A DNA stretch of 64,000 nucleotides from Bdellovibrionales bacterium GWA2_49_15. Lineage in GTDB: Bacteria > Bdellovibrionota > Bacteriovoracia > Bacteriovoracales > Bacteriovoracaceae. Each line of letters opens with the position of its first letter. Position 1 is the first letter of the stretch. Of this stretch, positions 27,314 through 36,514 are shown piece after piece. Under the pieces are notes generated by a model that saw only the letters and a program-made list of their open reading frames with translations, did not search any database and was not told the DNA's origin. The stretch is taken from positions 722,982-786,981 of the forward strand of contig MEPP01000001.1 of NCBI GenBank assembly GCA_001769855.1, read 5' to 3'. The translations under genes were made by a program, and so were the position numbers.

Positions 27314-28690
27314 CTAGTAGAAGTTGTAGCTCTTAGCGTTGGTAAATTCCAAAATCCCCAATTCGCCCAGTTCACGCCCGTACCCACTGGCCTTTACGCC
27401 ACCAAAAGGAACGCGAGGATCTGATTTGACCATACCATTCACAAAAATGCTTCCACATTCTACTTGCCGCGCGACGCGCTCGCATAAAACAGAATCTTGC
27501 CCCCACACGCTCGCCCCAAGTCCATAAGGCGTACCATTCGCCAACCGAATAGCTTCGTCCACTTCTCCATATTCAAAAATCAAACTTACCGGTCCGAAGG
27601 CCTCCGCCTGATAAAGTTTCATCTTCGAGGTGAGCCCAGAGAGGATGGTGGGGGAAAAAAACTGGGGATGTCCAGGAATGGTCCCTCCCCCCAGATGCAG
27701 AGTGGCCCCTTTTTCTACCGCATCACTGACTAACGCCTCCAGTGTTTTTACCCCGCGCGAGTGGAAAAGCGGCGCTAGCGTGGTCGTGGACTGGCGAGGA
27801 TCACCCAGCTTCAAATTGAGAAAATGTTTTTTCATCCGTTCCACGAATTGATCCTTAAGGTTGTGCGGCAGAAGGAAACGTTTCCCGGAAATACAGGTTT
27901 GCCCACAGTTAAGCATGCGTGTACGAACGGCTTCGGGCACCACCGTTTCTAAATTCGCATCGGGCAGCACGATGAAGGGATCGGAACCGCCCAACTCAAG
28001 CAAAACTTTTTTGAGATGCCGGCCACTTAGCTCGGCAACCTTTTTTCCCGTTTCAGTGCTGCCTGTGAATGAAACCCCTCGCACAAGGGGAGAGCCGATG
28101 ACTTTTTCCATGTCTCGAACGTGGATCAGGCTGACTGAAAAAACGTCCTCGCCGAACTGCAGCTCTTGAGCAACCTGCTTAAAAATCTCCTCTACTTTCA
28201 TTGAAGACAGCGGAGTTTCAGGTGCCGGTTTTAACAGTAAGGTGTTGCCTGCCAGAATCGTGGGAATGCCAAAGCGGAGGGCCTGCCATAGAGGAAAGTT
28301 CCACGGCATGATCGACAAAATAGGTCCCAAAGGTTCAAAGCAGACTTCATGTCTCTTGCCGTCGGCTTTGATCGAACGTGGCGCTAAATATTTTTGGCCG
28401 TTTTCCCCATAATGTTTGATGAGTGCAGCGCATTTTTCGACCTCGGCCTGGGCCTCACTCAAGCGCTTTCCCATCTCCGTAGTTATGGTCAAAGCCAAAT
28501 CCTCGAGTCTCTGGAGCATCAATTCTCGAACTCTTTCTAAAAATTTTACCCGGTCCGGCACAGAACGCTCACGCCAGGTCAGTTGGGCCTTCCAGCTGGC
28601 CTGAATCTGGGCCTCAAGATGAGGGGGAGTCCAGGCATCATAAGCATTGAGAACTTGCCCACTAAAAGGATCATGTACAAAAAAATCCAT
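27314..28690 (-). CDS. NAD(P)-dependent aldehyde dehydrogenase, succinate-semialdehyde type
   Basis: 458 residues. Oxidises an aldehyde to the acid. Catalytic Cys in NCGQTCISGKRF, general-base Glu in LLELGGSDPF, cofactor block SFTGSTETGKKVA. It is a little shorter than most ALDHs (480-500) at the N-terminus, as is usual for the YneI/Sad group of succinate-semialdehyde dehydrogenases. First gene of the minus run that continues into the response regulator. Divergent from cmoA with 53 bases between. Confidence 0.88.
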   Translation of the reverse strand: MDFFVHDPFSGQVLNAYDAWTPPHLEAQIQASWKAQLTWRERSVPDRVKFLERVRELMLQRLEDLALTITTEMGKRLSEAQAEVEKCAALIKHYGENGQKYLAPRSIKADGKRHEVCFEPLGPILSIMPWNFPLWQALRFGIPTILAGNTLLLKPAPETPLSSMKVEEIFKQVAQELQFGEDVFSVSLIHVRDMEKVIGSPLVRGVSFTGSTETGKKVAELSGRHLKKVLLELGGSDPFIVLPDANLETVVPEAVRTRMLNCGQTCISGKRFLLPHNLKDQFVERMKKHFLNLKLGDPRQSTTTLAPLFHSRGVKTLEALVSDAVEKGATLHLGGGTIPGHPQFFSPTILSGLTSKMKLYQAEAFGPVSLIFEYGEVDEAIRLANGTPYGLGASVWGQDSVLCERVARQVECGSIFVNGMVKSDPRVPFGGVKASGYGRELGELGILEFTNAKSYNFY

Positions 28691-28727
28691 AGGGCCTCCA
28701 AGTGACTAGACAATAAGATGCGCCGAT

Positions 28728-28733
28728 TATACT
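28728..28733 (+). promoter_or_regulatory. Possible -10 element of cmoA
   Basis: TATACT ends 10 bases before ATG 28744, with TAGACA 15 bases further upstream. If used, transcription would start about 3-6 bases before the ATG, and no ribosome site is visible in front of the gene. Confidence 0.4.
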
Positions 28734-28743
28734 ACTTCATGCC

Positions 28744-29475
28744 ATGGGGGAACGAGATAAAATTTTCGCAAAAAAGAAGCAACAGGTGGAACCCTTTTTG
28801 TTCAATCATGAGGTGGCTTCAGTTTTCGACGACATGGTGAGTCGTTCAGTTCCCTTTTACAATGAAGTTCACAAGATGATTTTGGATGTCGCCGGCCTGG
28901 ACCTGCCCGATCGCGCTCGCATCTATGATTTAGGCTGCTCAACCGGACATACCATCCTTTCCCTCCACCATCAGGCCCAAGCTCTCCACCGCCACTTTTC
29001 TTATTTTGGGGTGGATTCATCAGCTCCGATGATCGCAGTCTGCCGTAAAAAATTACAAGCCAACGGGGTGGCCGATTTTACTTTAATGCAGGCAAAAATC
29101 GAGGATGTGCCCATCCAAAATGCCAACATGGTTATCCTGAACTACACCATGCAATTTATTTCTCCCAAGGATCGCCCCACCCTCTTAAAAAAAATTGTTC
29201 GCGGCCTCGCCCCCAAGGGAATTGTCATCTTGAGTGAGAAAATTAAAAGTAACAACTCCCACATCCAAGAGCTGACGACAAAATTGTACTATGATTTCAA
29301 AAAGCGCAACGGCTACTCCGAGCTGGAAATTGCCCAGAAACGTGAGGCGCTTGAAAATGTTCTGATGCCATGGACTCCAGAAAAAAATCTTTTGCTGCTC
29401 AAAAATGCCGGACTTAAAAATATCTCCATGCTCTTTAAGTGGTATAACTTTGCAAGTTTTATCGGATATAAGTGA
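28744..29475 (+). CDS. cmoA: Carboxy-S-adenosyl-L-methionine synthase CmoA
   Basis: 243 residues. Makes carboxy-SAM from SAM and prephenate for wobble-uridine modification of tRNA. The start MGERDKIF matches the family N-terminus, followed by FDDMVSRSVPFYNEV, the SAM loop YDLGCSTGHT, LNYTMQFI and KRNGYSELEIAQKREALENV, all typical of CmoA. The start codon is fixed by the family match, yet there is no ribosome site. cmoB follows with a 1-base stop/start overlap. Confidence 0.94.
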   Translation: MGERDKIFAKKKQQVEPFLFNHEVASVFDDMVSRSVPFYNEVHKMILDVAGLDLPDRARIYDLGCSTGHTILSLHHQAQALHRHFSYFGVDSSAPMIAVCRKKLQANGVADFTLMQAKIEDVPIQNANMVILNYTMQFISPKDRPTLLKKIVRGLAPKGIVILSEKIKSNNSHIQELTTKLYYDFKKRNGYSELEIAQKREALENVLMPWTPEKNLLLLKNAGLKNISMLFKWYNFASFIGYK

Positions 29476-30440
29476 TGCTCCGTTATTTAGAAAATCTTCC
29501 CGGAAAAATCAACATCCCTGCGCTCAAAGACATTTTGCGTCAGAGGCTGGAGGCCTTTGATCAGCGAATCGTGCCGGCCCCCTATCGACCTCTGCTTGAA
29601 CGTCTGTCCTCTTTTGTCCCCGGGCCCTACCCCTGCAATGTCAGTGATGGCGTGGTGAATATCGGTTTGTCCAAAAACCTGTCAGAAAGCGAGCAGAAAA
29701 AATGTATTGAAATGGCCCGCACCTTATCCCCTTGGAGAAAAGGTCCATTCACTCTTTTTGGTCAACGTATTGATGCTGAATGGCGCTCTGATTTGAAATG
29801 GGAGAGGCTGCGTCCTTTCCTGCCTGGACTCAAAGATTCTGTCGTTTTAGATATTGGCTGCAACAACGGCCATTATCTTTTTCAGATGGCGGAACATCAT
29901 CCCCGGCTCGCCTTGGGTATTGACCCCGTCGACCAGTATTATGCCCAGTACCAGTTTTTGCAATATTTCAAGGCCAACCCGCTTACTCAGATGGAACTCT
30001 TAGGCGTGGATGAGTTGCAGTTTTTTCGCCAGGTCTTTGATGTTGTTTTCTCCATGGGTGTGATTTATCACCACCCCCACCCGATGCTCCAGCTCGAGTA
30101 TATTCATAAGTCTCTTAAGGCCAGCGGCAAGCTGATTTTGGAGACCATGACCATTCCAGGGCCGGCGGATTATTGCCTCTTTCCCAAAGATCGCTACGCT
30201 CAGATGCGTAATGTTTGGTTTGTTCCGACAAAGGAGGCCGTAATAAGTTGGCTGGACCGTTCGGGTTTCAAAGATATTAAGCCTATTTTTGATGTCAAAC
30301 TTACGCCGGAAGAGCAACGGGTGACTGAATGGTCCACCTTTCGTTCACTCTCGGATTACCTAGACCCCAGCAATCCGGAGCTCACGGTTGAAGGTTATCC
30401 GGCACCTTGGCGGACCGCCTTTATTGCCTCTCTAGCGTAA
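29475..30440 (+). CDS. cmoB: tRNA U34 carboxymethyltransferase CmoB
   Basis: 321 residues. Transfers the carboxymethyl group of carboxy-SAM to 5-hydroxyuridine at position 34 of tRNA, giving cmo5U. Blocks WRKGPFTLFGQRIDAEWRSD, VLDIGCNNGHYLFQMA, GIDPVDQYYAQYQFLQYF and FDVVFSMGVIYHH are characteristic. ATG 29475 overlaps the TGA of cmoA by one base; GTG 29472 directly before it is less likely. Its 3' end overlaps the convergent batE gene by 9 bases. Confidence 0.95.
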   Translation: MLRYLENLPGKINIPALKDILRQRLEAFDQRIVPAPYRPLLERLSSFVPGPYPCNVSDGVVNIGLSKNLSESEQKKCIEMARTLSPWRKGPFTLFGQRIDAEWRSDLKWERLRPFLPGLKDSVVLDIGCNNGHYLFQMAEHHPRLALGIDPVDQYYAQYQFLQYFKANPLTQMELLGVDELQFFRQVFDVVFSMGVIYHHPHPMLQLEYIHKSLKASGKLILETMTIPGPADYCLFPKDRYAQMRNVWFVPTKEAVISWLDRSGFKDIKPIFDVKLTPEEQRVTEWSTFRSLSDYLDPSNPELTVEGYPAPWRTAFIASLA

Positions 30441-31109
30441 AGAGGAATCCAGAATTTTTTCTGTCGCAACCCAGCCCTTTTTTCCATCGGCCAGCTGAAT
30501 CAGGGCCCACTGATCGATCGTTTCGAGAATATCAAACTCGGCACCCTCATGCAGAGTAAAGAGCACAACATTATCCTTCCCTATGGCGGAATAGATATTA
30601 GCTTCATTTTGAGTGATCACACCGAAATGTTGAGTTCGCACCACACTCGCAGCGTAGGGAATGGCGGTCAAAATAAAAATCAGTGCAAAAATGTTTCGAA
30701 TCGCTTTCGCCCAAGTCCATTTTTTATAGAGGATTATAAATTGGGAACCCCAGATAAACAGGGAACACAAAACGAGCAGAACCAGGTATTCGCCGTCGGT
30801 AAAGGGAAAGGACAGATCGCCGAGTGCTGTTTTTGCTTCAATTTTGTCGATGGTTTTCTCGTGGGCATACTTCAGGTTGTAAAGGAAATCAGGATCACGG
30901 GGCGAAAGAGACAGGGCCTTTTTGTAGTAGAAGATGGCATTCCCAAGATGTTGGTATTTCATATGGGCATTGCCTAAGTTGAAATAAACATCGGGCAAGG
31001 CAAGCCCCTTCGCCGTCAGTTCTTCATAGCCTTTAATGGCATCGCCGTATTCAGCGCGATTGTAGGCCTCATTGGACTTCACAAAGAGAGTAGAGATGTC
31101 AGGACTCAT
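30432..31109 (-). CDS. batE: BatE-like protein: TPR, two membrane helices, SH3-like end
   Basis: 225 residues. Last gene of the Bat operon. Two TPR units (about residues 8-75: SNEAYNRAEYGDAIKGYEE, YFNLGNAHMKYQHLGNAIFY), two membrane helices (about 105-155) and a C-terminal bacterial SH3-like domain (ending KGWVATEKILD). This order is that of BatE in Bacteroides and Leptospira operons. The start overlaps the end of batD by 4 bases (ATGA). It probably sits in the inner membrane with the TPRs and SH3 part as binding surfaces. Confidence 0.85.
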   Translation of the reverse strand: MSPDISTLFVKSNEAYNRAEYGDAIKGYEELTAKGLALPDVYFNLGNAHMKYQHLGNAIFYYKKALSLSPRDPDFLYNLKYAHEKTIDKIEAKTALGDLSFPFTDGEYLVLLVLCSLFIWGSQFIILYKKWTWAKAIRNIFALIFILTAIPYAASVVRTQHFGVITQNEANIYSAIGKDNVVLFTLHEGAEFDILETIDQWALIQLADGKKGWVATEKILDSSLR

Positions 31110-32854
31110 GATCTCATCTCCTTTTCATACTTTTCAAACAGTATTTTTAATTTGTCTGAGATCTTATTTCTCACGTCACTCGACAAGATAAGCCCCCCGT
31201 ATTGTGATTTTTCCACCATATCCAAAATTTCTTTTGTCTCTCGAATTGTTGTCTCACTGATCGCATAGGGTAACAAGATTCTCTCAATATCAAATTGGGT
31301 GATGGCACGGCCATCGAGGTTGAGTTTATTTCCAAGGTAATCTTTCAACATATTTAAGGAGTCTTCAATAAATTTCGGACTATCTATAAGTGTTTTATGA
31401 CTGGAGAGAAACTCCTTGGCCGCCTTTGTTTTTCTTGCGAGACTGATATTACCCTTGAAGAGAACTTGTCGAGCCGTCACGACGTGAAGGGTCGCATAAA
31501 GGCATGGTAAACCAAGGATAATAAAGATCAGAGCTAATTTTGAAGCTTGCCCCAAGGGAACATTATTAAGAGAATCAAGACTGTAGCGAATAGGCATGAG
31601 ATCCTGTCCCAAGAGCTCAACATTTTTCTTGCTCGAAAGAGGCTGCAACATCGTATGATTAATATCGTCTTTATCGCCTGGTAAAACGGTGAGCAGGAAA
31701 CTTTGGGACTGAATTGTCTGATAGGCCCCGGCCGAAGGATTAAACACAGTCAGCGTGACAGGAGGAAAGGTTAGCTGACCTTCTTTTTTGGGTACGATGG
31801 CCCGTTTAAAAATCTTCGTAGAAATAACACCCGCGGTCCCAACATTTTTTTCCAAGGTTGGCTTATCATCATAAAATTTAAATTCATCGTTCTCCTGCGC
31901 GGCAAGGGTGGCATTCTCCAGGGCCCCAGAGCCGCGCAATCGCACGGTCATGGTGGTCGATTCACCCATTTTGAGAGTATCTTTATCCGTTTGACTCTCA
32001 AGCGTAAAATTTCCCACGAGACCGGAGAAATCATCAGGTTTTTCGCCCGGTAGCGCCCGAACATCAATATTGAGGGCCTTGGTAATAAGCTGCACACGTT
32101 TTCTTTCGGCATAACGGCTGCCAAAAAACTGATCGATGAGAGAATGCCCATATCTTCGTCCTGCTCCCTCAACGGCGATCTCACCAAATAAGCGCGCCTC
32201 TTCAATTGTAATTTTTCCTGGTCTAAGGGCCGTGAGCAAAAAAGAAAGTTCCAGCACCTGCCAGGTGACACCGTTGATATTTTTTGTATATTTTCTTTGT
32301 TCGCCCAGTTGCTCCTTCCAAAATCCGTTAAATTCGGGCAAATCTAAATTGGCATTGGCCAGACCTACCTGCGTAAAGAAACGAAAACTATAGATAAATT
32401 GCTCATTCAGGTAGGGAGAAGATTTATCCACCACGGCTTCCACAAAGACATTCTTGTCCTGGGGCGCGTGACCATTGCCTTGCTCCTGGTTTTTGCTCAC
32501 CTTAATGACGATGATTTCACTTTTATACTCGGTGCCTTCAACGTCAACGATCGCTGGTCCAATCGTAAATTCACCTTCACGCTTGGGCGTAAAGAGAAAC
32601 TGAAATGTTTTGGTGATGGTGGTGGAACCGTTGATCATCTGTATCTGTGAGGATGAGCCCGCCTCTTCGACAAGAAAATTTTCACTTCCCATGATTCTGG
32701 GTTCAGAGGCAGATTGGGTTCCATGTATCTGAACCTGCAATTCGATTTGATCCTGGGTGGTAATGTTATTGTTGTTGACTTCGAGCTGTACCGAAACATC
32801 ACCGGCGAAGACAATGCGCGCAAGTAATAATGAAAGTAAAATAAAATACTTCAT
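31106..32854 (-). CDS. batD: BatD (oxygen-tolerance / aerotolerance protein)
   Basis: 582 residues. Signal peptide (MKYFILLSLLLARIVFAG), then several Ig-like beta-domains with LGQSTTMTVRLRG-type strands (here KMGESTTMTVRLRGSGAL), one membrane helix near residue 435 and a helical cytoplasmic end of about 130 residues. This is the layout of BatD/YfbK-associated proteins. ATG 32854 has AAGGA 9 bases upstream and follows the batB/C stop by 2 bases. The Ig domains would lie in the periplasm. Length is in the normal range for BatD. Confidence 0.88.
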   Translation of the reverse strand: MKYFILLSLLLARIVFAGDVSVQLEVNNNNITTQDQIELQVQIHGTQSASEPRIMGSENFLVEEAGSSSQIQMINGSTTITKTFQFLFTPKREGEFTIGPAIVDVEGTEYKSEIIVIKVSKNQEQGNGHAPQDKNVFVEAVVDKSSPYLNEQFIYSFRFFTQVGLANANLDLPEFNGFWKEQLGEQRKYTKNINGVTWQVLELSFLLTALRPGKITIEEARLFGEIAVEGAGRRYGHSLIDQFFGSRYAERKRVQLITKALNIDVRALPGEKPDDFSGLVGNFTLESQTDKDTLKMGESTTMTVRLRGSGALENATLAAQENDEFKFYDDKPTLEKNVGTAGVISTKIFKRAIVPKKEGQLTFPPVTLTVFNPSAGAYQTIQSQSFLLTVLPGDKDDINHTMLQPLSSKKNVELLGQDLMPIRYSLDSLNNVPLGQASKLALIFIILGLPCLYATLHVVTARQVLFKGNISLARKTKAAKEFLSSHKTLIDSPKFIEDSLNMLKDYLGNKLNLDGRAITQFDIERILLPYAISETTIRETKEILDMVEKSQYGGLILSSDVRNKISDKLKILFEKYEKEMRS

Positions 32855-32856
32855 GA

Positions 32857-34617
32857 TCACCAATCCTTCTCAATCTGATATTGCCCACCGGCCTGTTCCA
32901 GCTTGTCTTTAAGGTGTTTTTTTCTATTCTCATCGAGTCCTTGCAACCATCGCATGGCCTCTTCCTTCGTCATTTTCCCTGATTCTTTTTTATGTGATGC
33001 CTTGGCCGACTGTGATTTCTCTTCTTCCTTTCTCTGCTCCTCTGACGGCTTAGCTTGCTGCTGCTCTTTTTGCTTCTCTTCTTCTTTCTTCTTTTCTTGA
33101 TCTTTAGCTTGTTCCTGATTTTTGTCTTTGTCTTTGTCTTTATCCTTATTCTTATCTTGATCTTGATTTTGCTCTTTATTTTGCTGCTTGTTCTGTTGCT
33201 GCTGCTCCTGTTGCTTTTTATTTTCTTCCATCCTACGCTTGAGTTCTTCTCTTACAAACTCAAGATTGTACTTGGCATCCTGATCATTAGGGTCCAAGGC
33301 CAGGGCCTTTTTATAGTACTCAATAGCTTCGGGGAGCTTTCCCATTCGATAGGCCGTATTGCCTAGATTATATAGGGAACGCTCCTCCATGTCTTTATCT
33401 CCCAAAGTAGAGGTTGACTCATACAGGCCGAGCGCTTTTTCATAATCATTATTTTTGTAATAGGTATTCCCCAGGTTAAATTTCAGCGTGGCATTTTTTG
33501 GGTCGCTGATTTGCGCATCTAAAAACGACTTGAGCGCCTCAGGGTATTTTTTATCTTGATAGGCACTTTCCCCGTCTCTTGGAGAGGCCGCGAAAGAGTT
33601 GAAACTCAAGAGTAGGATGAGTAGAACGCCAGTTTTTTTCTCAGAAATAAACAATTCGATAATGAGAAGAAGTAGTGCAAGCAGAACAAACCATTGGAAT
33701 CGTTCTTCGAATCTTTGTCTCTTGCCGCTCTTTAGATCCTTGTCCTCAACTTTAAGGGTTATATCCTTGTACACATTTTCAAGATCGAGGTCCCCACTCA
33801 CAGAGCGCACGTAGCTGCCCCCTGTCTCGAGGGCTATTTTCTGCAATGTTTGCTCGTCCAACTTGGTAAGAATCAGGTTCCCGGAGCTATCCTTTTTAAA
33901 GCCCCCATTTTCCTTGTCGGGAATCGGGGCGCCTTCATCTTTGCCGATACCAATGGTATAAATTTTTATCTGCTGCTCACCGGCCTTTTTAGCGGCTTCC
34001 AGCGGATTACCCACATGATCTTCACCGTCAGTAATGAGGACTAAGACTCTCGACTTTTTATCATTCTGATCAAAAGAGGCCATGGCCTTGGAGATCGCAT
34101 CGCCCAGGGCCGTTCCGGGAACGGGAATAAGGTTTGTATCAAGCTCATCCAAAAATAACTTAATCGCCCCATAATCGAGTGTCAGTGGTGATTGCAGAAA
34201 ACTTGTACCGGCAAAGGCAATGAGCCCCACCCGGTCCCCTTGCAGCATATTGAGAAAATCGCCAATTTTTCGTTTGGCCCTTTCAAGGCGATTGGGCGAA
34301 ATATCTTCTGCCATCATGCTTTTTGAGACATCCAACGCGATAATAATATCGACGCCTCGTCTTTTGACCTCTTCCCAGTGAAATCCCCAGCGGGGCCCAA
34401 TGAGCGCCAGGACGGCGCAGGTGAAGGAAAGAATCAGCACCACGGCCTTGAGCTTCTGCCTTTGGGGAAGAAAATTCGCCAGAAGTCTTTCCTTAAGTTC
34501 CGCGCTGACAAATTTCTCAATCAATGCCGCTTTTCGCTTGAAGGCCCACACATAGAAAGCAATCAGAAAAGGGATGGCCAAAAGAAACCAAATGTATTGC
34601 ACATTTGCAATTTTCAT
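32857..34617 (-). CDS. batB: BatB-BatC fusion: von Willebrand A domain plus TPR and charged tail
   Basis: 586 residues. Two N-terminal membrane helices, then a vWA domain with an intact MIDAS (Asp96, Ser98, Ser100 in DVSKSM) and ITDGEDH, a further helix near 310-330, TPR units from about 345 to 460, and a tail of about 100 residues made almost only of Gln, Lys, Glu, Asn and Asp. In Bacteroides BatB and BatC are separate; here they form one protein. The end (MRWLQGLDENRKKHLK) is the short BatC-type helix. The stop lies 2 bases before batD; the start overlaps the end of batA by 1 base. Confidence 0.9.
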   Translation of the reverse strand: MKIANVQYIWFLLAIPFLIAFYVWAFKRKAALIEKFVSAELKERLLANFLPQRQKLKAVVLILSFTCAVLALIGPRWGFHWEEVKRRGVDIIIALDVSKSMMAEDISPNRLERAKRKIGDFLNMLQGDRVGLIAFAGTSFLQSPLTLDYGAIKLFLDELDTNLIPVPGTALGDAISKAMASFDQNDKKSRVLVLITDGEDHVGNPLEAAKKAGEQQIKIYTIGIGKDEGAPIPDKENGGFKKDSSGNLILTKLDEQTLQKIALETGGSYVRSVSGDLDLENVYKDITLKVEDKDLKSGKRQRFEERFQWFVLLALLLLIIELFISEKKTGVLLILLLSFNSFAASPRDGESAYQDKKYPEALKSFLDAQISDPKNATLKFNLGNTYYKNNDYEKALGLYESTSTLGDKDMEERSLYNLGNTAYRMGKLPEAIEYYKKALALDPNDQDAKYNLEFVREELKRRMEENKKQQEQQQQNKQQNKEQNQDQDKNKDKDKDKDKNQEQAKDQEKKKEEEKQKEQQQAKPSEEQRKEEEKSQSAKASHKKESGKMTKEEAMRWLQGLDENRKKHLKDKLEQAGGQYQIEKDW

Positions 34618-35603
34618 TACGGTATTTTCCTCAAGATGGTTTGTCCCAAGACTATCTCCGCCAGCAGGATAAAAATCCCTAGCAGCACAAAGTACGCAAA
34701 AAGTTCGTTATACTCTGTATATGTTTTGGATGTTATTTCGGTTTTTTCAAGACGGTCTATCTCATCATAAATTTGCTCAAGTTCCGCCGTTTGCGTCGCT
34801 CGATAGTATTTTCCGTTGGTTTCATCGGCAATGCTCTTGAGGGTATCCTCATCTATATCAACATCCTGATAAACATAACGTTGTCCAAAAATCGTATCAG
34901 TCAGAAAAGGGGCTTTACCGTGAGTGCCAACTCCAATGGTATAAATTTTAAGATCAAGGGACTTGGCGACCTCTGAAACCTTGGCAGGCGGGAGTTGGCC
35001 GGCATTATTTCTTCCATCGGTAAGGAGAATCATGATCTTTGACTTGGCCTTGAGATCCTTCATCCGATTGGCCCCGACGCCCATGGCGGAACCAATCGCA
35101 GTAGACTCACCGGCCATTCCTATTTCTACCTTACTCAGCAACTCTAAAAGTATGCCATGGTCAAGAGTGAGAGGACACTGGGTAAAGGCATCATCACCAA
35201 AAACGACAAGGCCCATCCGATCATTGGGCCGCTTATCGATAAACTTGGCCACAACTTCTTTGATGATGGCGAGGCGATTGATTCTTTTCCCATCGCGCTC
35301 AAAGTCCAAGGCATGCATGGAACCTGAGGTGTCAAGAAGGAGCATGATATCAACGCCCTCAGAGGAAATTTCAGTGAACTTTTTCCCCTGCTGAGGGCGC
35401 GCCAGTGCAAGGACAAAAAAGATAACAACCAAGATTCTCAGCCAGATTAAAATCTGCCGCGGATGAAATCTGGTGTTCCCTTTGATTTTTTTAATGATAT
35501 CCAAGCTGGAAAAGCGAAACCTTCCGCCGGTGGAATGTCCCCGAAAATAGATCGGGATAATAACCAGCAGCAAAAGAAAGAACCAAGGATGGGCAAATCT
35601 CAT
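34617..35603 (-). CDS. batA: BatA, membrane von Willebrand A-domain protein
   Basis: 328 residues. Two N-terminal helices flank a short loop, then a vWA domain with the metal site DTSGSM (Asp91, Ser93, Ser95) and ILLTDGRNN, and a C-terminal helix (FAYFVLLGIFILLAEIVLG). Same layout as BatA. It probably pairs with the BatB part of the next protein through the vWA domains. Overlaps the gene upstream by 4 bases. Confidence 0.92.
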   Translation of the reverse strand: MRFAHPWFFLLLLVIIPIYFRGHSTGGRFRFSSLDIIKKIKGNTRFHPRQILIWLRILVVIFFVLALARPQQGKKFTEISSEGVDIMLLLDTSGSMHALDFERDGKRINRLAIIKEVVAKFIDKRPNDRMGLVVFGDDAFTQCPLTLDHGILLELLSKVEIGMAGESTAIGSAMGVGANRMKDLKAKSKIMILLTDGRNNAGQLPPAKVSEVAKSLDLKIYTIGVGTHGKAPFLTDTIFGQRYVYQDVDIDEDTLKSIADETNGKYYRATQTAELEQIYDEIDRLEKTEITSKTYTEYNELFAYFVLLGIFILLAEIVLGQTILRKIP

Positions 35604-36514
35604 AGGATATTGTCCTCCTCTATGCCCCGTTGTGCGGTTCGTGGCATAGTTTCCTGGACAAATTGTCGCGCCATCTGAATAAGAGCGTCACATTCAACCT
35701 CGACCATGGTGGTATCGGTGAATTTAATCAAATCAGTTTTTTCTAAGATTTGCATAAATTGCGCTTTTAAAATGTCGCTTAGTAAGGTCACGGCGACAAT
35801 TTCACGTTTTATTTCCTCGATAGTACGATCTGTGACTGGCAACAAAAACGTATTTTCGAAATAGACTCTAATGATTTCTGACAAGGTAAAGGCATAGAGC
35901 TTGAGCGGTTGTTTGGGAATCTGATGGAGGGCATCCAGCGCCTGGGTATGCGCCGGAATGACGGCGACATCGGAAATCTTCATCGTACGAAGTTTTCGAT
36001 AATAGTAAAGGCCCGCTCCCAAAAGCAAGAGGACCAGGGCAATCGCGGCAACATAGTACGGCCACAGGGGGGGTGAGAGGATAATGGGCTTAATATCACG
36101 GATATCTTTTTTCGCTGTTTTGTCCTTCTCCAGGACGGACTCGACTTCGATAAAAATTTCGGATGATTTTATGGACTCCTCGATACCTTTACTATTTTTA
36201 TACCGAAGCTCAACCGCCGGCAAAATATAAGAGCCCACGAGGTCCGCCTGCAGCTTATACCACAGCGAAGAAACCTTTCGACCATCAACCTCTTTTTCTG
36301 GAACGATGCCAAAGTCCACGACCCGAAGGCCTTGAATCTTGTCGCCGATATTAGGAATTTCCAAAGATAACATCTTCGGGAGATCGAGGGTTACCGTAAA
36401 AATAACGAGATCGCCGGTGGACAAGAGGGCCCGATCCACTTTGGCATCCAGCTTTACCTCTGCGGCCAAGAGTTCAAAGGAAAGAAAGAATAGAAGTATA
36501 ATTATTCTCATCAT
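35600..36514 (-). CDS. BatD-like periplasmic Ig domain with membrane helix, unknown function
   Basis: 304 residues. Signal peptide (MMRIIILLFFLSFELLAAE), one beta-sandwich region (about 20-140) with LLSTGDLVIFTVTL and LPAVELRYKN strands, one membrane helix (about 160-178) and a helical cytoplasmic end of about 120 residues. This is a short version of the BatD layout and resembles DUF4381-like proteins found between DUF58 and vWA genes. Both ends overlap neighbours by 4 bases, so it is a true operon member. Confidence 0.75.
   Translation of the reverse strand: MMRIIILLFFLSFELLAAEVKLDAKVDRALLSTGDLVIFTVTLDLPKMLSLEIPNIGDKIQGLRVVDFGIVPEKEVDGRKVSSLWYKLQADLVGSYILPAVELRYKNSKGIEESIKSSEIFIEVESVLEKDKTAKKDIRDIKPIILSPPLWPYYVAAIALVLLLLGAGLYYYRKLRTMKISDVAVIPAHTQALDALHQIPKQPLKLYAFTLSEIIRVYFENTFLLPVTDRTIEEIKREIVAVTLLSDILKAQFMQILEKTDLIKFTDTTMVEVECDALIQMARQFVQETMPRTAQRGIEEDNIL

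Noticed and set aside
27861-28169. Plus-strand frame of about 100 codons opposite the aldehyde dehydrogenase
   Set aside because: Shadow frame over the conserved catalytic part of the enzyme; no family likeness.
32903-33366. Long plus-strand frames rich in Leu, Phe and Ile opposite batB-batC
   Set aside because: They are the complement of the Gln/Lys/Glu-rich tail; hydrophobic runs follow from the base composition and there is no ribosome site or family likeness.
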